From positions 62,001-126,000 of the forward strand of contig NZ_JAIETD010000024.1 in NCBI RefSeq assembly GCF_019745455.1: 64,000 nt of DNA, written 5' to 3'. This document shows positions 9,297 through 19,131 of the stretch, one piece after another; within the stretch, counting starts at the first letter, position 1, and the number at the start of each line of letters is the position of its first letter. This DNA comes from Methylobacterium sp. Its GTDB lineage: Bacteria > Pseudomonadota > Alphaproteobacteria > Rhizobiales > Beijerinckiaceae. The notes under the pieces are model-generated. The model saw only the letters and a list, made by a program, of their open reading frames with translations, ran no database searches and had not been told where the DNA came from. The position numbers and the translations under genes were made by a program.

Positions 9297-11156
9297 ATGA
9301 ACGGAAGACCGATGACCGCACACGCTGCACGGCGGACCCTTCTCGCCTTCTCGCTTCTCGCAACGGTGGCCCTGCCGGCTCACGCACAGGCGACGCAGCC
9401 TCGGGAATCGACACCCGTATCGAGCTTCGAGCCGGCGGAGTCCCTGGAGGGGAACTTCCTCTCCGCGTACATCGCCGGTGCCTCGCGAGACACGGCCGCA
9501 GCGGCAACCTTCTATCGCGAGGCCCTGAAGGCCGATCCTCGCAATGCCGAGCTTCAGGAGCGCGCTTTCATCTCGCTGCTGGCCGATGGCGCTCTCCCGG
9601 ACGCATTCCGGACCGCCGAGCGCCTGACCGCCAAGGACGGCTCCAACGGACTCGCGCAGCTCGCCTTGGGCGTGCGCCAGATCAAGGCGGGCCAGTTCGC
9701 TCAGGCACGCCAGAACTTCGCCCGCAGTGGCCGAGGCGCGGCTGCCGACCTCACGGGAACGCTGCTCTCGGCCTGGTCCTATGCGGGCGCCAACGACGCC
9801 AAGCGGGCGATGGAAACGGTCTCCAAGCTCAAGGGCGAACGCTACTACAATACATTTCGCGACTATCATGCCGGCTTGATCGCCAGCGTTGTCGGAGACC
9901 AGGCCGAGGCCGAGCGCCGTCTGAAAGCGGCCTACGACGCCGATCGAAACACGCTTCGCATCGTCGACGCCTACGGAAGGTTCGAGGCGCAGGCGGGCCG
10001 CACCGATCTGGCGATCCAGGCCTATACCGAATTCGACCAGCTGATGCCCCGCCACCCGATCGTGCGTGACGGCCTGGACAAGCTCAAGGCCGGCAGGCCT
10101 CTCGGGCGTCTCGTCACCACCGCACAGGAGGGCGCGGCCGAGGTGCTCTATGGCCTCGGGTCGGCCGGCTCGACGCAGGGCGACGAGTTGCCTGCAGTCG
10201 TCTATCTGCGTCTTGCCCTCTACCTCGCGCCCGACCACGCTCTGGCCCGCCTCACCCTCGCCGACCTCCTCGACAGGATGAAGCAGACCGAGCGGGCCAA
10301 CGAGGCCTATGCTCAGATCCCCGCCGCCTCGCCGCTTCGCCTGAACGCCGACATCCAGATCGGCCTAAACCTCGAGCAGATGGGCAAGGGCGACGAGGCG
10401 CTCCAGCACCTCAATGCCGTGATGAAGGCACATCCGAACGATATCGACGCGGTTACCGCATTGGGCAACGTCCAGCGCTCGCGCAAGAAATACGCGGAGG
10501 CCGCGGCGACCTACACCAAGGCCATCGACCTCATCGGCGCTCAGCCGGCCGCCAGCTACTGGACGACCTTCTATTTCCGTGGGACCGCCTATGAGCGGGC
10601 CAAGGAATGGCCCAAAGCGGAAGCCGACCTCAAGAAGGCGCTCGAACTGGTTCCGCCGACCCAGCCCGGCGCCCGTGCCCAGGTGCTGAACTATCTCGCC
10701 TATTCCTGGGTCGATCAGAACATCAACATCGACGAAGCCTTCACCATGCTGAAGCAGGCGGTGGATGCGAGCCCCCGCGACGGCATGATCATCGATAGCC
10801 TGGGCTGGGCGTACTTCCGCCTCGGCCGTTGGGACGACGCCGTTCGTGAGCTGGAGAAGGCGATCGAACTGAAGCCGGGCGACCCGACGATCAACGACCA
10901 TCTCGGCGACGCCTATTGGCGGGCCGGCCGTCGGCTCGAAGGCAAGTTCCAGTGGCAGCACGCCAAGGACCTGAATCCTGAGCCCGAAGATCTCGAGAAA
11001 ATCAACGCCAAGCTCAAGGACGGCCTTCCCGAGCTCGACAAGCCGGCCGCCACCGCGGAGAACCCGCCGCCCGCACAGGCGAACCCAGAGCTCCCTAAAG
11101 GCGCGCCCGCCCCGAACGAGCCGCCCGGTGCCGCGGACAAGAAGAGCGGAGGCTGA
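9297..11156 (+). CDS. Exported tetratricopeptide-repeat protein
   Basis: 619 aa. A signal peptide is visible (RRTLLAFSLLATVALPAHAQA, split after the AHA), with the first ATG or the one at residue 6 as start. The remainder is almost all helical TPR-type repeats, clearest in the C-terminal half (LNYLAYSWVD, DSLGWAYFRLG, DHLGDAYWRAG), and it ends in a Pro/Ala-rich tail. TPR proteins scaffold complexes; in this group they often concern envelope or polymer assembly. It lies 91 bases upstream of ispE on the same strand, so co-transcription is possible but function is unassigned. Confidence 0.8.
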   Translation: MNGRPMTAHAARRTLLAFSLLATVALPAHAQATQPRESTPVSSFEPAESLEGNFLSAYIAGASRDTAAAATFYREALKADPRNAELQERAFISLLADGALPDAFRTAERLTAKDGSNGLAQLALGVRQIKAGQFAQARQNFARSGRGAAADLTGTLLSAWSYAGANDAKRAMETVSKLKGERYYNTFRDYHAGLIASVVGDQAEAERRLKAAYDADRNTLRIVDAYGRFEAQAGRTDLAIQAYTEFDQLMPRHPIVRDGLDKLKAGRPLGRLVTTAQEGAAEVLYGLGSAGSTQGDELPAVVYLRLALYLAPDHALARLTLADLLDRMKQTERANEAYAQIPAASPLRLNADIQIGLNLEQMGKGDEALQHLNAVMKAHPNDIDAVTALGNVQRSRKKYAEAAATYTKAIDLIGAQPAASYWTTFYFRGTAYERAKEWPKAEADLKKALELVPPTQPGARAQVLNYLAYSWVDQNINIDEAFTMLKQAVDASPRDGMIIDSLGWAYFRLGRWDDAVRELEKAIELKPGDPTINDHLGDAYWRAGRRLEGKFQWQHAKDLNPEPEDLEKINAKLKDGLPELDKPAATAENPPPAQANPELPKGAPAPNEPPGAADKKSGG

Positions 11157-11247
11157 CACGGAAGCGCGGCAGCTTGACCTCCTGGGCTCCGCCCAGCCAT
11201 AGGCGGCGAGCTAGCCTGTTCACCCACCTTTGCCCTACCGAGGGTCC

Positions 11248-12123
11248 GTGTCCCGTCTCGTCACCCGTGCCCCGGCGAAGGTCAACCTGAGCCTTCATAT
11301 TCTCGGACGCCGGGAGGGGGACGGCTACCATGAGCTGGAAAGCCTAGTAGCGTTCACCGGATCGGGCGACACACTCATCCTCGATCCCGGTTCCGACCTT
11401 GCCCTGACGACGTCTGGTCCGACCGCAGGTCCGGCCGGCCCCCTGGACGACAACCTCGTCATCAGGGCCGCTCGACATCTCGCTTCAGCGATGCCGAACC
11501 TGCATTGGGGTCACTTCCATCTCGTGAAGCGCCTGCCTGTTGCCGCGGGGATCGGGGGCGGGTCTTCCGACGCCGCCGCTGCACTGCGGCTGCTCGCTCG
11601 TCACAACGATCTTGCGATCACTCATCCCGCTGTCATCGAGGCCGCGCGCCGCACCGGAGCCGATGTGCCGGTATGTCTGGAGCCGAGAGCGCGGATGATG
11701 TGCGGGGCCGGAGAGAGTGTCGGCGAAGCAGTCGACTTACCGCCGCTCCCTGCACTCCTCATCAACCCGGGAGTTGCAGTCTCGACGGCACCGGTCTTCC
11801 GGGCTCTGGGACTGGCAGTCGGTGCGCGCCATCCGGGCTTGGCACACCCTGCCATGACCACTTGCTCGAACAGGGATGCTGTCATCGCCGCCCTCGAACC
11901 TGCGCGCAACGATCTCGAGGCGCCTGCGCTTACGGTCGCACCGGTGATCGGCGCAGTGCTCGAGACACTGCGTGGACAGCCCGGCTGTCGCCTCGCCCGG
12001 ATGTCCGGTTCCGGAGCCACCGCCTTCGGCTTGTTCAGCGATCGAACGGCTGCCGTTCGGGCCGCGCGCAGGATCCGTGCGGCTGAAGCTGGATGGTGGG
12101 TGAAGCCTGTCGTGCTCCGCTGA
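11248..12123 (+). CDS. ispE: 4-diphosphocytidyl-2-C-methyl-D-erythritol kinase
   Basis: 291 aa GHMP-family kinase of the MEP isoprenoid pathway. N-terminal [10 protein letters not shown] and the ATP-binding [16 protein letters not shown] near residue 95 are both present, as is the C-terminal [11 protein letters not shown]. The GTG start gives an N-terminus typical of IspE; a TTG six codons upstream is less likely because it has no ribosome binding site. The C5 isoprenoids it supplies also feed the polyprenyl diphosphate synthase encoded at 14-15 kb, although the two genes are not one operon. Confidence 0.93.
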   Translation: MSRLVTRAPAKVNLSLHILGRREGDGYHELESLVAFTGSGDTLILDPGSDLALTTSGPTAGPAGPLDDNLVIRAARHLASAMPNLHWGHFHLVKRLPVAAGIGGGSSDAAAALRLLARHNDLAITHPAVIEAARRTGADVPVCLEPRARMMCGAGESVGEAVDLPPLPALLINPGVAVSTAPVFRALGLAVGARHPGLAHPAMTTCSNRDAVIAALEPARNDLEAPALTVAPVIGAVLETLRGQPGCRLARMSGSGATAFGLFSDRTAAVRAARRIRAAEAGWWVKPVVLR

Positions 12124-12328
12124 TGCACAGCACTTGTTCAACGGAACTGCCGGGCTGCGAAGTACTCGCGGTTATCGTGTATAAATCGGTATTCTGAATC
12201 GATTTGATCGACCGGTTTGAAACGGGAAAATTCGCTAGATTTCGTTGTCCTGCCGGTCCCTGCTCGTGCCTCGTTTACCGCCGTGAAAGGGGCGGAACGG
12301 TAAGGCTGGTCTCCAAGGAGATCAGCGA

Positions 12329-13954
12329 ATGAGAGACGACACATCCGCGTCCTGGGCCGAGGGCGAGCTGCGCGAGCTGCTTTCGCTGATGATGATCGGT
12401 GCCTGCATCTGGATCATCGGCACGCAGCTCGGGGTGTTCACGGTCGTTCTCTCCTTCATGACCCTGCATGGGCTCGAGCACATGATGTTGCTCGCCATCT
12501 GCATGACCCTTGGCGTCGTGGTCGCTGCCGTGCGCAAGTCTCTGAAGCTTCGCCGCGTCATGATGGCTCGCGATGGAGCCCAGGCCCATGCCGAAGCGGT
12601 CGCGCGCCACGATGCGATGACCGGACTTGCCAACCGCCGGCTCTTCCGTGAGCTGCTGGACATGCGCATCGACGGAGCGAGGGGTGTCCCGAGCATCGCG
12701 GTGATTCAGATCGATCTCGACCGCTTCAAGCCGATCAACGACGTTCACGGCCATGCCGCCGGTGACGCCGTCCTCTGTGCGGTCGCCGATCGTCTGCGAC
12801 TCGTCATTCCTGCCGGAAACACCGCTGCTCGCCTCGGTGGCGACGAATTCGCCGTCCTGTTCGACTACGGCATCGATACGGACGGCGTGAGCCGGCTTGC
12901 CCAGCAGATCATCACGACCTTGTCGCAGCCGATCCCATGGGGCGCCGGGCATCTCGAGATCGGCGCGACCGTCGGCATCGCCCTCGCTACAGTCGAAACT
13001 TCGACCGCCGAAGCTCTCCTGCATGCCGCCGACGTGGCAATGTACCAAGGCAAGCGCGACGGACGCAGCACTTACCGCTTCTTCCAACTCGAGATGGGGC
13101 ACGCGCTCAAGGTGAGAGCTCGCCTCGAACAGGAGCTGCGCACGGGTATCGAGCGCGGCGAGATCGAACCGTTCTACCAGCCGGTGGTGGCGCTGCCAGG
13201 ACGCGAACTGATTGGATTCGAAGTGCTGGCGCGCTGGCGTCATCCCGACCATGGATTGATGAATCCGGCCGATTTCATCACTCTGGCTGAAGAGACCGGC
13301 ATGATCGCCGACCTGAGCTGGTCCTTGATGCGCCAGGCCTGCTGGGATGCCCGTTCCTGGCCGTCTCATCTCCAGCTCGCCGTCAACATTTCACCGCTGC
13401 AGCTTCAGGACAAGCAGATGCCCGAGCGGGTGCTTGCGATCTTGACCGAGACGGGCTTCGCTCCGAGCCGACTGGAGATCGAGATCACCGAGACGGCGCT
13501 CGTCAATGATCTCGAATCCGCTCGCATTGCATTGAAATCGCTCCAGAATCTCGGGGTCCGCATCGCGCTCGACGATTTCGGCACAGGCTATTCCAGTCTC
13601 TACCACCTGCGCGAGCTCCAGTTCGACAAGCTCAAGATCGACCGAAGCTACGTTTCGTCGATTCCGCTTGGCTCCGAGCGGGCAAGGCTCGTCGACGCCA
13701 TCATCGCGCTCGGCTCCAGTCTCGGTCTCGTCACGACGGCCGAGGGGATCGAGAACGCGTCGAGCGTCGATTGGCTGGCCAATCAGGGCTGCACCTACGG
13801 ACAGGGCTACCTGTTCGGTGCGCCTCTGGGCAAGCAGGCCACCGACCTGCTGCTCGCCGAATGGTCCGACAAGGACGGCAACGTGGTTCTCGACGGCGCA
13901 GCAGAGGCCCAACGCCAGGAGATCGCTGCCGAGGCGGCCATGCGGGCCGCCTGA
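12329..13954 (+). CDS. Membrane GGDEF-EAL cyclic-di-GMP protein
   Basis: 541 aa. Two N-terminal transmembrane helices (about residues 14-34 and 42-65) precede a GGDEF domain with an intact GGDEF at 170-174 and an EAL domain. The EAL signature reads EVL near residue 298, but the catalytic Glu is kept, as is DDFGTGYSSL near 416 and the following KIDRSY. The inhibitory RxxD site is replaced by PAGN. It could therefore both make and degrade cyclic-di-GMP. The 205-bp upstream gap is AT-rich at 12170-12235 and contains an AAATCG/CGATTT inverted repeat (12183-12205) of unknown meaning. Confidence 0.9.
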   Translation: MRDDTSASWAEGELRELLSLMMIGACIWIIGTQLGVFTVVLSFMTLHGLEHMMLLAICMTLGVVVAAVRKSLKLRRVMMARDGAQAHAEAVARHDAMTGLANRRLFRELLDMRIDGARGVPSIAVIQIDLDRFKPINDVHGHAAGDAVLCAVADRLRLVIPAGNTAARLGGDEFAVLFDYGIDTDGVSRLAQQIITTLSQPIPWGAGHLEIGATVGIALATVETSTAEALLHAADVAMYQGKRDGRSTYRFFQLEMGHALKVRARLEQELRTGIERGEIEPFYQPVVALPGRELIGFEVLARWRHPDHGLMNPADFITLAEETGMIADLSWSLMRQACWDARSWPSHLQLAVNISPLQLQDKQMPERVLAILTETGFAPSRLEIEITETALVNDLESARIALKSLQNLGVRIALDDFGTGYSSLYHLRELQFDKLKIDRSYVSSIPLGSERARLVDAIIALGSSLGLVTTAEGIENASSVDWLANQGCTYGQGYLFGAPLGKQATDLLLAEWSDKDGNVVLDGAAEAQRQEIAAEAAMRAA

Positions 13955-13981
13955 CGAAACAAAATCCGGCTGTTGCTCCGC

Positions 13982-15004
13982 TCAGTGGGCCCGAGCGATG
14001 CAGAAGTCGACGACCTTGAGGAGTGCCAGCTTCATCGGGCTGTTCGGAAACAGCGCCAGCGCGTCACGGGCCATCGCCCCATAATGGCGGGCGCGCTCGA
14101 TCGTATCGTCGAGGGCTTTATGGCGACGCAGGATGGCCAGGGCCGTGTCCAGGTCGGCATCGGTCACCTCGCCCTGTTCGAGCGTCCGGCGCCAGAACGA
14201 CCGCTCCTCGTCGCTGCCTCGGCGGAAGGCGAGGACGATCGGCAGGGTGATCTTACCCTCGCGAAAATCGTCGCCGACATTCTTGCCGAGCGAGGCGCTG
14301 GTGCCGCCGTAATCGAGGGCGTCGTCCACGAGCTGGAAGGCGATGCCGAGATTCATTCCATAGGAGCGGCAGGCCGCCTGTTCCGCCCGCGGGCGATCGG
14401 CGAGGACCGGCCCGACTTCGCAGGCGGCGGCGAAGAGCTCTGCGGTCTTGGCGCGGATGACGGCGAGATACTCGTCCTCGCTGGTCTCGGTGTTCTTGGC
14501 GGCGGTGAGCTGCATCACCTCGCCCTCGGCGATGACGGTGGCTGCCGCCGAGAGGATGTCCAGCGCTCGGAGCGAACCGACTTCGACCATCATCCGGAAG
14601 GCCTGGCCGAGGAGGAAGTCGCCTACGAGGACGCTGGCCTCGTTGCCCCACTTGATGCGGGCGGCGACCCGGCCGCGGCGCATGTCGCTCTCGTCCACGA
14701 CGTCGTCGTGAAGGAGCGTCGCCGTGTGCATGAATTCGACGCTCGCGGCGAGCTTCACCGCCCCCTCCCCCCCGGCATAACCGCAGAGGTCGGCGGTCGC
14801 GAGGGTGAGGATCGGGCGCAGGCGCTTGCCGCCCGAGGCGATGAGGTGATTGGCCACCTCCGGGATCATCTCGACCTCGGAGCCCGTCCGGGACAGGATC
14901 GTCGCGTTGACGCGCTCCATCCCTTTGGCCACCAGCGCGACGAGATCGTTCAGGCTCGCTTCCGGATCGGAGCGGCCCTCATCGAAGGGAACCACGACAC
15001 CCAA
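13982..15004 (-). CDS. Long-chain polyprenyl diphosphate synthase
   Basis: 340 aa trans-prenyltransferase, probably making the octa- to decaprenyl side chain of ubiquinone. It has GGKRLRP at residues 58-64, the first aspartate-rich motif DDVVDESD from about 100, and the second motif QLVDDALDY. I chose the TTG at 15004 because GGAGG (plus-strand 15014-15018) lies nine bases upstream; an ATG at 15091 is in frame but would add 29 residues without similarity. It converges with the GGDEF-EAL gene and is divergent from the DUF2007 gene. Confidence 0.88.
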   Translation of the reverse strand: MGVVVPFDEGRSDPEASLNDLVALVAKGMERVNATILSRTGSEVEMIPEVANHLIASGGKRLRPILTLATADLCGYAGGEGAVKLAASVEFMHTATLLHDDVVDESDMRRGRVAARIKWGNEASVLVGDFLLGQAFRMMVEVGSLRALDILSAAATVIAEGEVMQLTAAKNTETSEDEYLAVIRAKTAELFAAACEVGPVLADRPRAEQAACRSYGMNLGIAFQLVDDALDYGGTSASLGKNVGDDFREGKITLPIVLAFRRGSDEERSFWRRTLEQGEVTDADLDTALAILRRHKALDDTIERARHYGAMARDALALFPNSPMKLALLKVVDFCIARAH

Positions 15005-15233
15005 TGGGCCTAGCCTCCATGCTGACCGAGCCCGCGATAGGACCATGCCGGCCGCGGCCCGCTCCGCCGTCCTCGGCGCCCGCGGGCTCACCTCTCAGGC
15101 TCCCCATGGCATGCTGCCCCCGCGCCCGCAACACGCAGCATGCCGCAACGAAACCGGCTAAGCCTTTCCCCCCAGGCGGCCGCCGTTGGCCTGTTCGCGC
15201 CCATTCCGACGGGCGACCGGAGACACGATCCTC

Positions 15234-15458
15234 ATGACGGAACTGATCCGCAGCAACGACATCGTCCTGATGGGCTTTGCGCAATCGCTTCTCGAAGGCG
15301 CCGATATTCCCGTCCTCGTCGCGGACCAGCACATGAGCCTGCTGGAGGGCTCGATCGGAGCTTTCGCAAGACGGCTCTTGGTTCCCGACGACCATGCCCG
15401 GCAGGCGCGGCGGCTGCTCACCGATGCGGGTCTCGCCCACGAGCTGCGAGCTCCGTGA
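15234..15458 (+). CDS. DUF2007 domain protein
   Basis: 74 aa. The sequence MTELIRSNDIVLMGFAQS and the later DADIPVLVADQHMS-like segment (here GADIPVLVADQHMS) fit the DUF2007 fold, a small domain proposed to bind signalling nucleotides or PII-like partners; its role is unproven. The stop overlaps the GTG of the methyltransferase gene (GTGA), so the two are translationally coupled, which is a common arrangement in this order. Confidence 0.8.
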   Translation: MTELIRSNDIVLMGFAQSLLEGADIPVLVADQHMSLLEGSIGAFARRLLVPDDHARQARRLLTDAGLAHELRAP

Positions 15459-16195
15459 CCGACCAGGCAGACCTTTGGTTCGGCGGGCGCCTGCGGCTAC
15501 GCCAGCCCGAGCGCGGTGGCCACCGGGCCGGGACCGACGCCGTCCTGCTTGCCCATCTGTTGAGGCCGGATCCAGGCGCTACGATCTTCGATCTCGGAGC
15601 CGGGACGGGCGCGGTGGGCCTTGCCGTTGCGCTCCTACATCCGGAGTGCCGAGTGGTCCTGGTGGAGCGGGATTCCGGGCTCACCGGGCTGGCGCGCGAG
15701 AATGTCGAGAACAACGGGATGACCGGCCGTGTGAGAGTCGTCGAGGCCGACATTCTGAGTCCAGGCCGCGAACGTCATTCCGCAGGTTTGACGCCCGGAA
15801 TGGCCGATCTCGTCCTCACGAACCCCCCCTTCTTCGACGAGGCTCGCCATCGGAACTCGCCACATCCAGGCAAGCGAGACGCTCACAGCTTCGGTAAGGG
15901 TGACCTCGACGGCTGGGTCCGAACCTGTGCCGACGTGCTCGCTGCCGATGGCAGGCTGGGCCTGGTGCATCGGGCTGATGCCCTCGGCCAATGCCTCGAC
16001 GCATTGGGTAACCGTTTTGGCGCCATCGCGGTCCGTCCCGTCCATGCGCGCGACGATCGCCCCGCGATCCGAATTCTGGCGACGGCCCGCAAGGGGAGCC
16101 GCGCGCCCATGATGCTGCTGCCGCCGCTCGTCCTGCAGGATGCGGAGGGGCGCTTCACGCCGGCCGTGGAGGCTATGCATCGCGGTGAGGCATGA
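15455..16195 (+). CDS. TrmN6-like N6-adenine methyltransferase
   Basis: 246 aa class I SAM-dependent methyltransferase. DLGAGTGAVGLA near residue 45 binds SAM, and TNPPFF near 120 is the NPPF motif of enzymes that methylate an exocyclic amine. The layout resembles tRNA1(Val) adenine-37 N6-methyltransferase (YfiC/TrmN6). The GTG start overlaps the DUF2007 stop. The tRNA target is an inference from family similarity only. Confidence 0.8.
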   Translation: MTDQADLWFGGRLRLRQPERGGHRAGTDAVLLAHLLRPDPGATIFDLGAGTGAVGLAVALLHPECRVVLVERDSGLTGLARENVENNGMTGRVRVVEADILSPGRERHSAGLTPGMADLVLTNPPFFDEARHRNSPHPGKRDAHSFGKGDLDGWVRTCADVLAADGRLGLVHRADALGQCLDALGNRFGAIAVRPVHARDDRPAIRILATARKGSRAPMMLLPPLVLQDAEGRFTPAVEAMHRGEA

Positions 16196-16285
16196 GAGCG
16201 GTCGGTGCGGCGACGGGGAAGCCGCGGTCCGAAACCGAGCCGTGGTAAGGCTGCAGCCAAGTGACGACGAGGCGATCGAGGACCC

Positions 16286-17146
16286 ATGGCAACGGCTTTT
16301 TCGAAGTGGCTCAGGACGTTGGTACCGGCGCGCTGGCGCAAATCCCCGCCGCGGATCGCAATCATTCGCCTTAACGGCGCGATCGGTGCCGTTTCTCCGT
16401 TCAGGGCTGGTCTGTCCATTGCCGGCCTCGCCGGCAGCCTCGAACGGGGCTTCACGCTGAAGGGCGTCACCGCTGTCGCCCTTGTCATCAATTCCCCTGG
16501 CGGATCGCCGGTGCAGTCGCATCTGATTTACCGCCGCATCCGGGCACTGGCGGCCGAGAAGAACCTCAAGGTCTTCGCCTTCTTGGAGGATGTGGCGGCT
16601 TCGGGCGGCTACATGATCGCATGTGCCGCCGACGAGATCATCGCCGATCCTGCCTCCCTCGTCGGCTCGATCGGCGTCGTCTCGGCGGGGTTCGGGTTCG
16701 ACAAGCTGATCGAGCGCGTCGGCATCGAGCGCCGCGTCCATACCCAGGGCGAAGCCAAGGCGATGCTGGACCCGTTCCGGCCCGAAAACCCCGCGGACGT
16801 GGAGCGGCTGCTCGAGATCCAGGCCGACGTGCAGGAACTCTTCACCAAGCTGGTCCGCGAGCGGCGCCCGAACTTGCCCGAGGGTACACACCTATTCACT
16901 GGCGCGGTTTGGACCGGCCGTCAGGCTCTGCCTTTAGGACTGGTCGATGGCCTTGGGGATCTGCGCGCGACAATGAGGGAACGCTACGGCGACAAGGTCG
17001 AGTTGACTCTCGTCGCCGATCGCCAGGGCTCGCTCCTTGCCCGCATACTGCGCCGGGCGACGCCCGGCGGTACAAATGCGAGCCTTGCCTCGGAGGCCAT
17101 AGGCGCCCTGGAGGAGCGAGCGCTTTGGGCGCGGTTCGGTCTCTAG
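16286..17146 (+). CDS. S49 family serine peptidase (SppA/SohB type)
   Basis: 286 aa signal-peptide-peptidase-like protease. Ser106 in AASGGYM and Lys158 in GEAKAML form the expected Ser-Lys dyad; their 52-residue separation equals that in short SppA enzymes. NSPGG at 69-73 is also conserved. The N-terminus has no clear transmembrane helix, so it may be peripheral to the membrane. GAGG precedes the ATG by a few bases. It probably digests leftover signal peptides or membrane-protein fragments. Confidence 0.9.
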   Translation: MATAFSKWLRTLVPARWRKSPPRIAIIRLNGAIGAVSPFRAGLSIAGLAGSLERGFTLKGVTAVALVINSPGGSPVQSHLIYRRIRALAAEKNLKVFAFLEDVAASGGYMIACAADEIIADPASLVGSIGVVSAGFGFDKLIERVGIERRVHTQGEAKAMLDPFRPENPADVERLLEIQADVQELFTKLVRERRPNLPEGTHLFTGAVWTGRQALPLGLVDGLGDLRATMRERYGDKVELTLVADRQGSLLARILRRATPGGTNASLASEAIGALEERALWARFGL

Positions 17147-17149
17147 GCC

Positions 17150-17410
17150 TCAGCGCGAAGCGGTTGTGCAGGCGGGCGAGGCGTAGCCGGCATAGACCAC
17201 ACGAATCTTGCGCTGACAGGTCTCGACGGCAGCGAGAGCGACCACAGGAGCCGCAACGGGCGCCACCTCGATTGCAGTCACCGCAGCGGGCATCTCGGCG
17301 ACATCGGTGTGCTCGGGCGTAGCGAGGGCGTTCGTGGCGCTCATGACGAAAGGTGTCGCGGCGAGAGAAGCGACGACGAGCGCAGCGAAGACGGTGACGG
17401 ACTGGCGCAT
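17150..17410 (-). CDS. Small exported protein, unknown function
   Basis: 86 aa from the ATG giving MRQSVTVFAALVVASLA, which reads as a signal peptide ending near ATNALA. The mature part is Ala/Val-rich and carries two cysteines near the C-terminus (ETCQRKIR and SPACTT), which could form one disulfide. The frame is open upstream but that part lacks a signal-peptide pattern. It converges on the S49 peptidase gene with a three-base gap. No family recognised. Confidence 0.6.
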   Translation of the reverse strand: MRQSVTVFAALVVASLAATPFVMSATNALATPEHTDVAEMPAAVTAIEVAPVAAPVVALAAVETCQRKIRVVYAGYASPACTTASR

Positions 17411-17626
17411 GACCTTGTGCCCTGATTCTGGGGACTGTCTCGAAGACGACCCCAACCCCTTGATTGCTGCATAAACTTGGCTGCTGGCGTACAGTTCCGC
17501 TTGCCCTTCGGAATCGTGGCAGAATTGTGTGCCGGGCCGCACATCTTCGCGGAGCGTCGGGCGTTGACAGGGCGCGCTCCCCCCTTAAACGCTGGCCGTC
17601 CCTCGAACAGACCGGACACGAAGACC

Positions 17627-18559
17627 ATGTCGAGCGCCATCGATCTCGCACCGAGAACATCGTTCCAGGGCCTGATCCTGACGCTGCAGAACTTCTGGGC
17701 AGCACAAGGCTGCGTCATCCTGCAGCCTTACGACATGGAGGTCGGCGCCGGGACCTTTCATCCGGCGACGACGCTGAGGGCATTGGGACCGAAGCCCTGG
17801 AAGGCCGCCTATGTCCAGCCCTCGCGCCGCCCAAAGGACGGGCGTTACGGCGAGAACCCGAACAGGCTGCAGCACTATTACCAATTCCAGGTCATCCTGA
17901 AGCCGAACCCGCCGAACCTCCAGGAACTCTACCTCGCCTCGCTCGACGCCATCGGCGTCGACCTGGAGCTCCACGACATCCGCTTCGTCGAGGACGATTG
18001 GGAAAGCCCGACGCTGGGCGCCTGGGGTCTCGGCTGGGAATGCTGGTGCGACGGAATGGAGGTGAGCCAGTTCACCTATTTCCAGCAGGTCGCCGGCTTC
18101 GAATGCGCGCCGGTGGCGGGGGAGCTGACCTACGGGTTGGAGCGCCTCGCCATGTACGTCCAGGGCGTCGAGAACGTCTACGACCTCAACTTCAACGGCG
18201 GCGAGGGCGACGAGAAGGTCTCCTACGGCGACGTCTTCCTCCAGGCCGAGCAGGAATATTCGCGCCACAATTTCGAGGCGGCCGACACGGCAATGCTCTT
18301 TCGCCAGTTCACGGACGCGGAGAAGGCCTGCCGCAGCTACCTCGAAGCCGGCGCACCGGCTTCGGAGACCGAGCGCCACCTGATGGCGCAGCCGGCCTAC
18401 GACCAGTGCATCAAAGCAAGCCACGTCTTCAATCTGCTCGACGCCCGCGGGGTAATCTCGGTGACCGAGCGGCAGAGCTACATCCTGCGGGTGCGGGAAC
18501 TGGCAAAAGCCTGTGGGGCGGCGTGGCTGAAGACGGCGGGCGGAGGAATGGCGGCGTGA
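17627..18559 (+). CDS. glyQ: Glycine-tRNA ligase alpha subunit
   Basis: 310 aa catalytic subunit of the bacterial alpha2-beta2 glycyl-tRNA synthetase. The N-terminus ([17 protein letters not shown]) and [16 protein letters not shown] are family-specific class II motif regions, followed by [19 protein letters not shown]. The chosen ATG gives the usual length; upstream codons in frame lack similarity. The stop overlaps the GTG of a broken gene that now separates it from glyS. Confidence 0.97.
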   Translation: MSSAIDLAPRTSFQGLILTLQNFWAAQGCVILQPYDMEVGAGTFHPATTLRALGPKPWKAAYVQPSRRPKDGRYGENPNRLQHYYQFQVILKPNPPNLQELYLASLDAIGVDLELHDIRFVEDDWESPTLGAWGLGWECWCDGMEVSQFTYFQQVAGFECAPVAGELTYGLERLAMYVQGVENVYDLNFNGGEGDEKVSYGDVFLQAEQEYSRHNFEAADTAMLFRQFTDAEKACRSYLEAGAPASETERHLMAQPAYDQCIKASHVFNLLDARGVISVTERQSYILRVRELAKACGAAWLKTAGGGMAA

Positions 18560-19005
18560 GAAGCATCCATCGGAGACGCGTTGCGACTGCTCTCGCTCTG
18601 ATCCTCCTAGCAGGCCCAGTCCTGGGGCAATCCGCGACGAACCCGATCGAGACGGTCCGCGCGGTCTACGCGGCGGACGACATCAACGATCTGCGCTTCC
18701 TCGCTCGCCCCTTGCGAGGATTGTTCGAGAAGGATGCCCAGGAGGCGAAGGGTGAGGTCGGGCGGCTCGGCTTCGCCTATCACCTGAACGGCCAGGACCG
18801 GCAGGACGGCCTCGCAAAGACGCTTCGGTAGAGCCTCGTCGCCGCCGACGACCAACGGGCCGAAATCCAGGCGCGCTTCACGAACGGCACTCCGCAGGAC
18901 CTGCGCTACGACATGGTGAAGGAAAACGGCAGCTGGATGGTGGCCAATGTCCGCTCGCTCACCAAGGAGCGGTGGGACCTCGTCGCGATCATGTCGACGC
19001 GCTGA
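18556..19005 (+). pseudogene. Exported protein gene interrupted by an in-frame TAG
   Basis: The GTG overlaps the glyQ stop. The first 91 codons encode a signal peptide (VATALALILLAGPVLGQ) and a domain containing TVRAVYAADD, then TAG at 18829-18831. The same frame continues open for another 57 codons to TGA at 19003-19005, with protein-like content (AADDQRAEIQARF, RYDMVKENGSWMVANV, KERWDL) and high third-position GC. The halves read as one protein of about 149 codons split by a single nonsense change, perhaps CAG to TAG. No shift is needed to join them. Function of the intact form is unknown; such small exported proteins often sit between glyQ and glyS in related genomes, from memory. Confidence 0.75.
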
Positions 19006-19131
19006 TCCGGGCGTCGCCGTTCTCGACAGGGTTCACGCGCCTCTCTACACGGGCTCCACTAAGCCGGCCCCGCCGGTTCTCGGCAACCCACGACGCGGCC
19101 CAGACGAGGCTTGCGTCCAGGCCCCCGGACC

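Noticed and set aside
7258..9300. 680-codon plus-strand frame over ETF-QO
   Set aside because: Arg-rich shadow of a well-recognised gene in the neighbouring frame.
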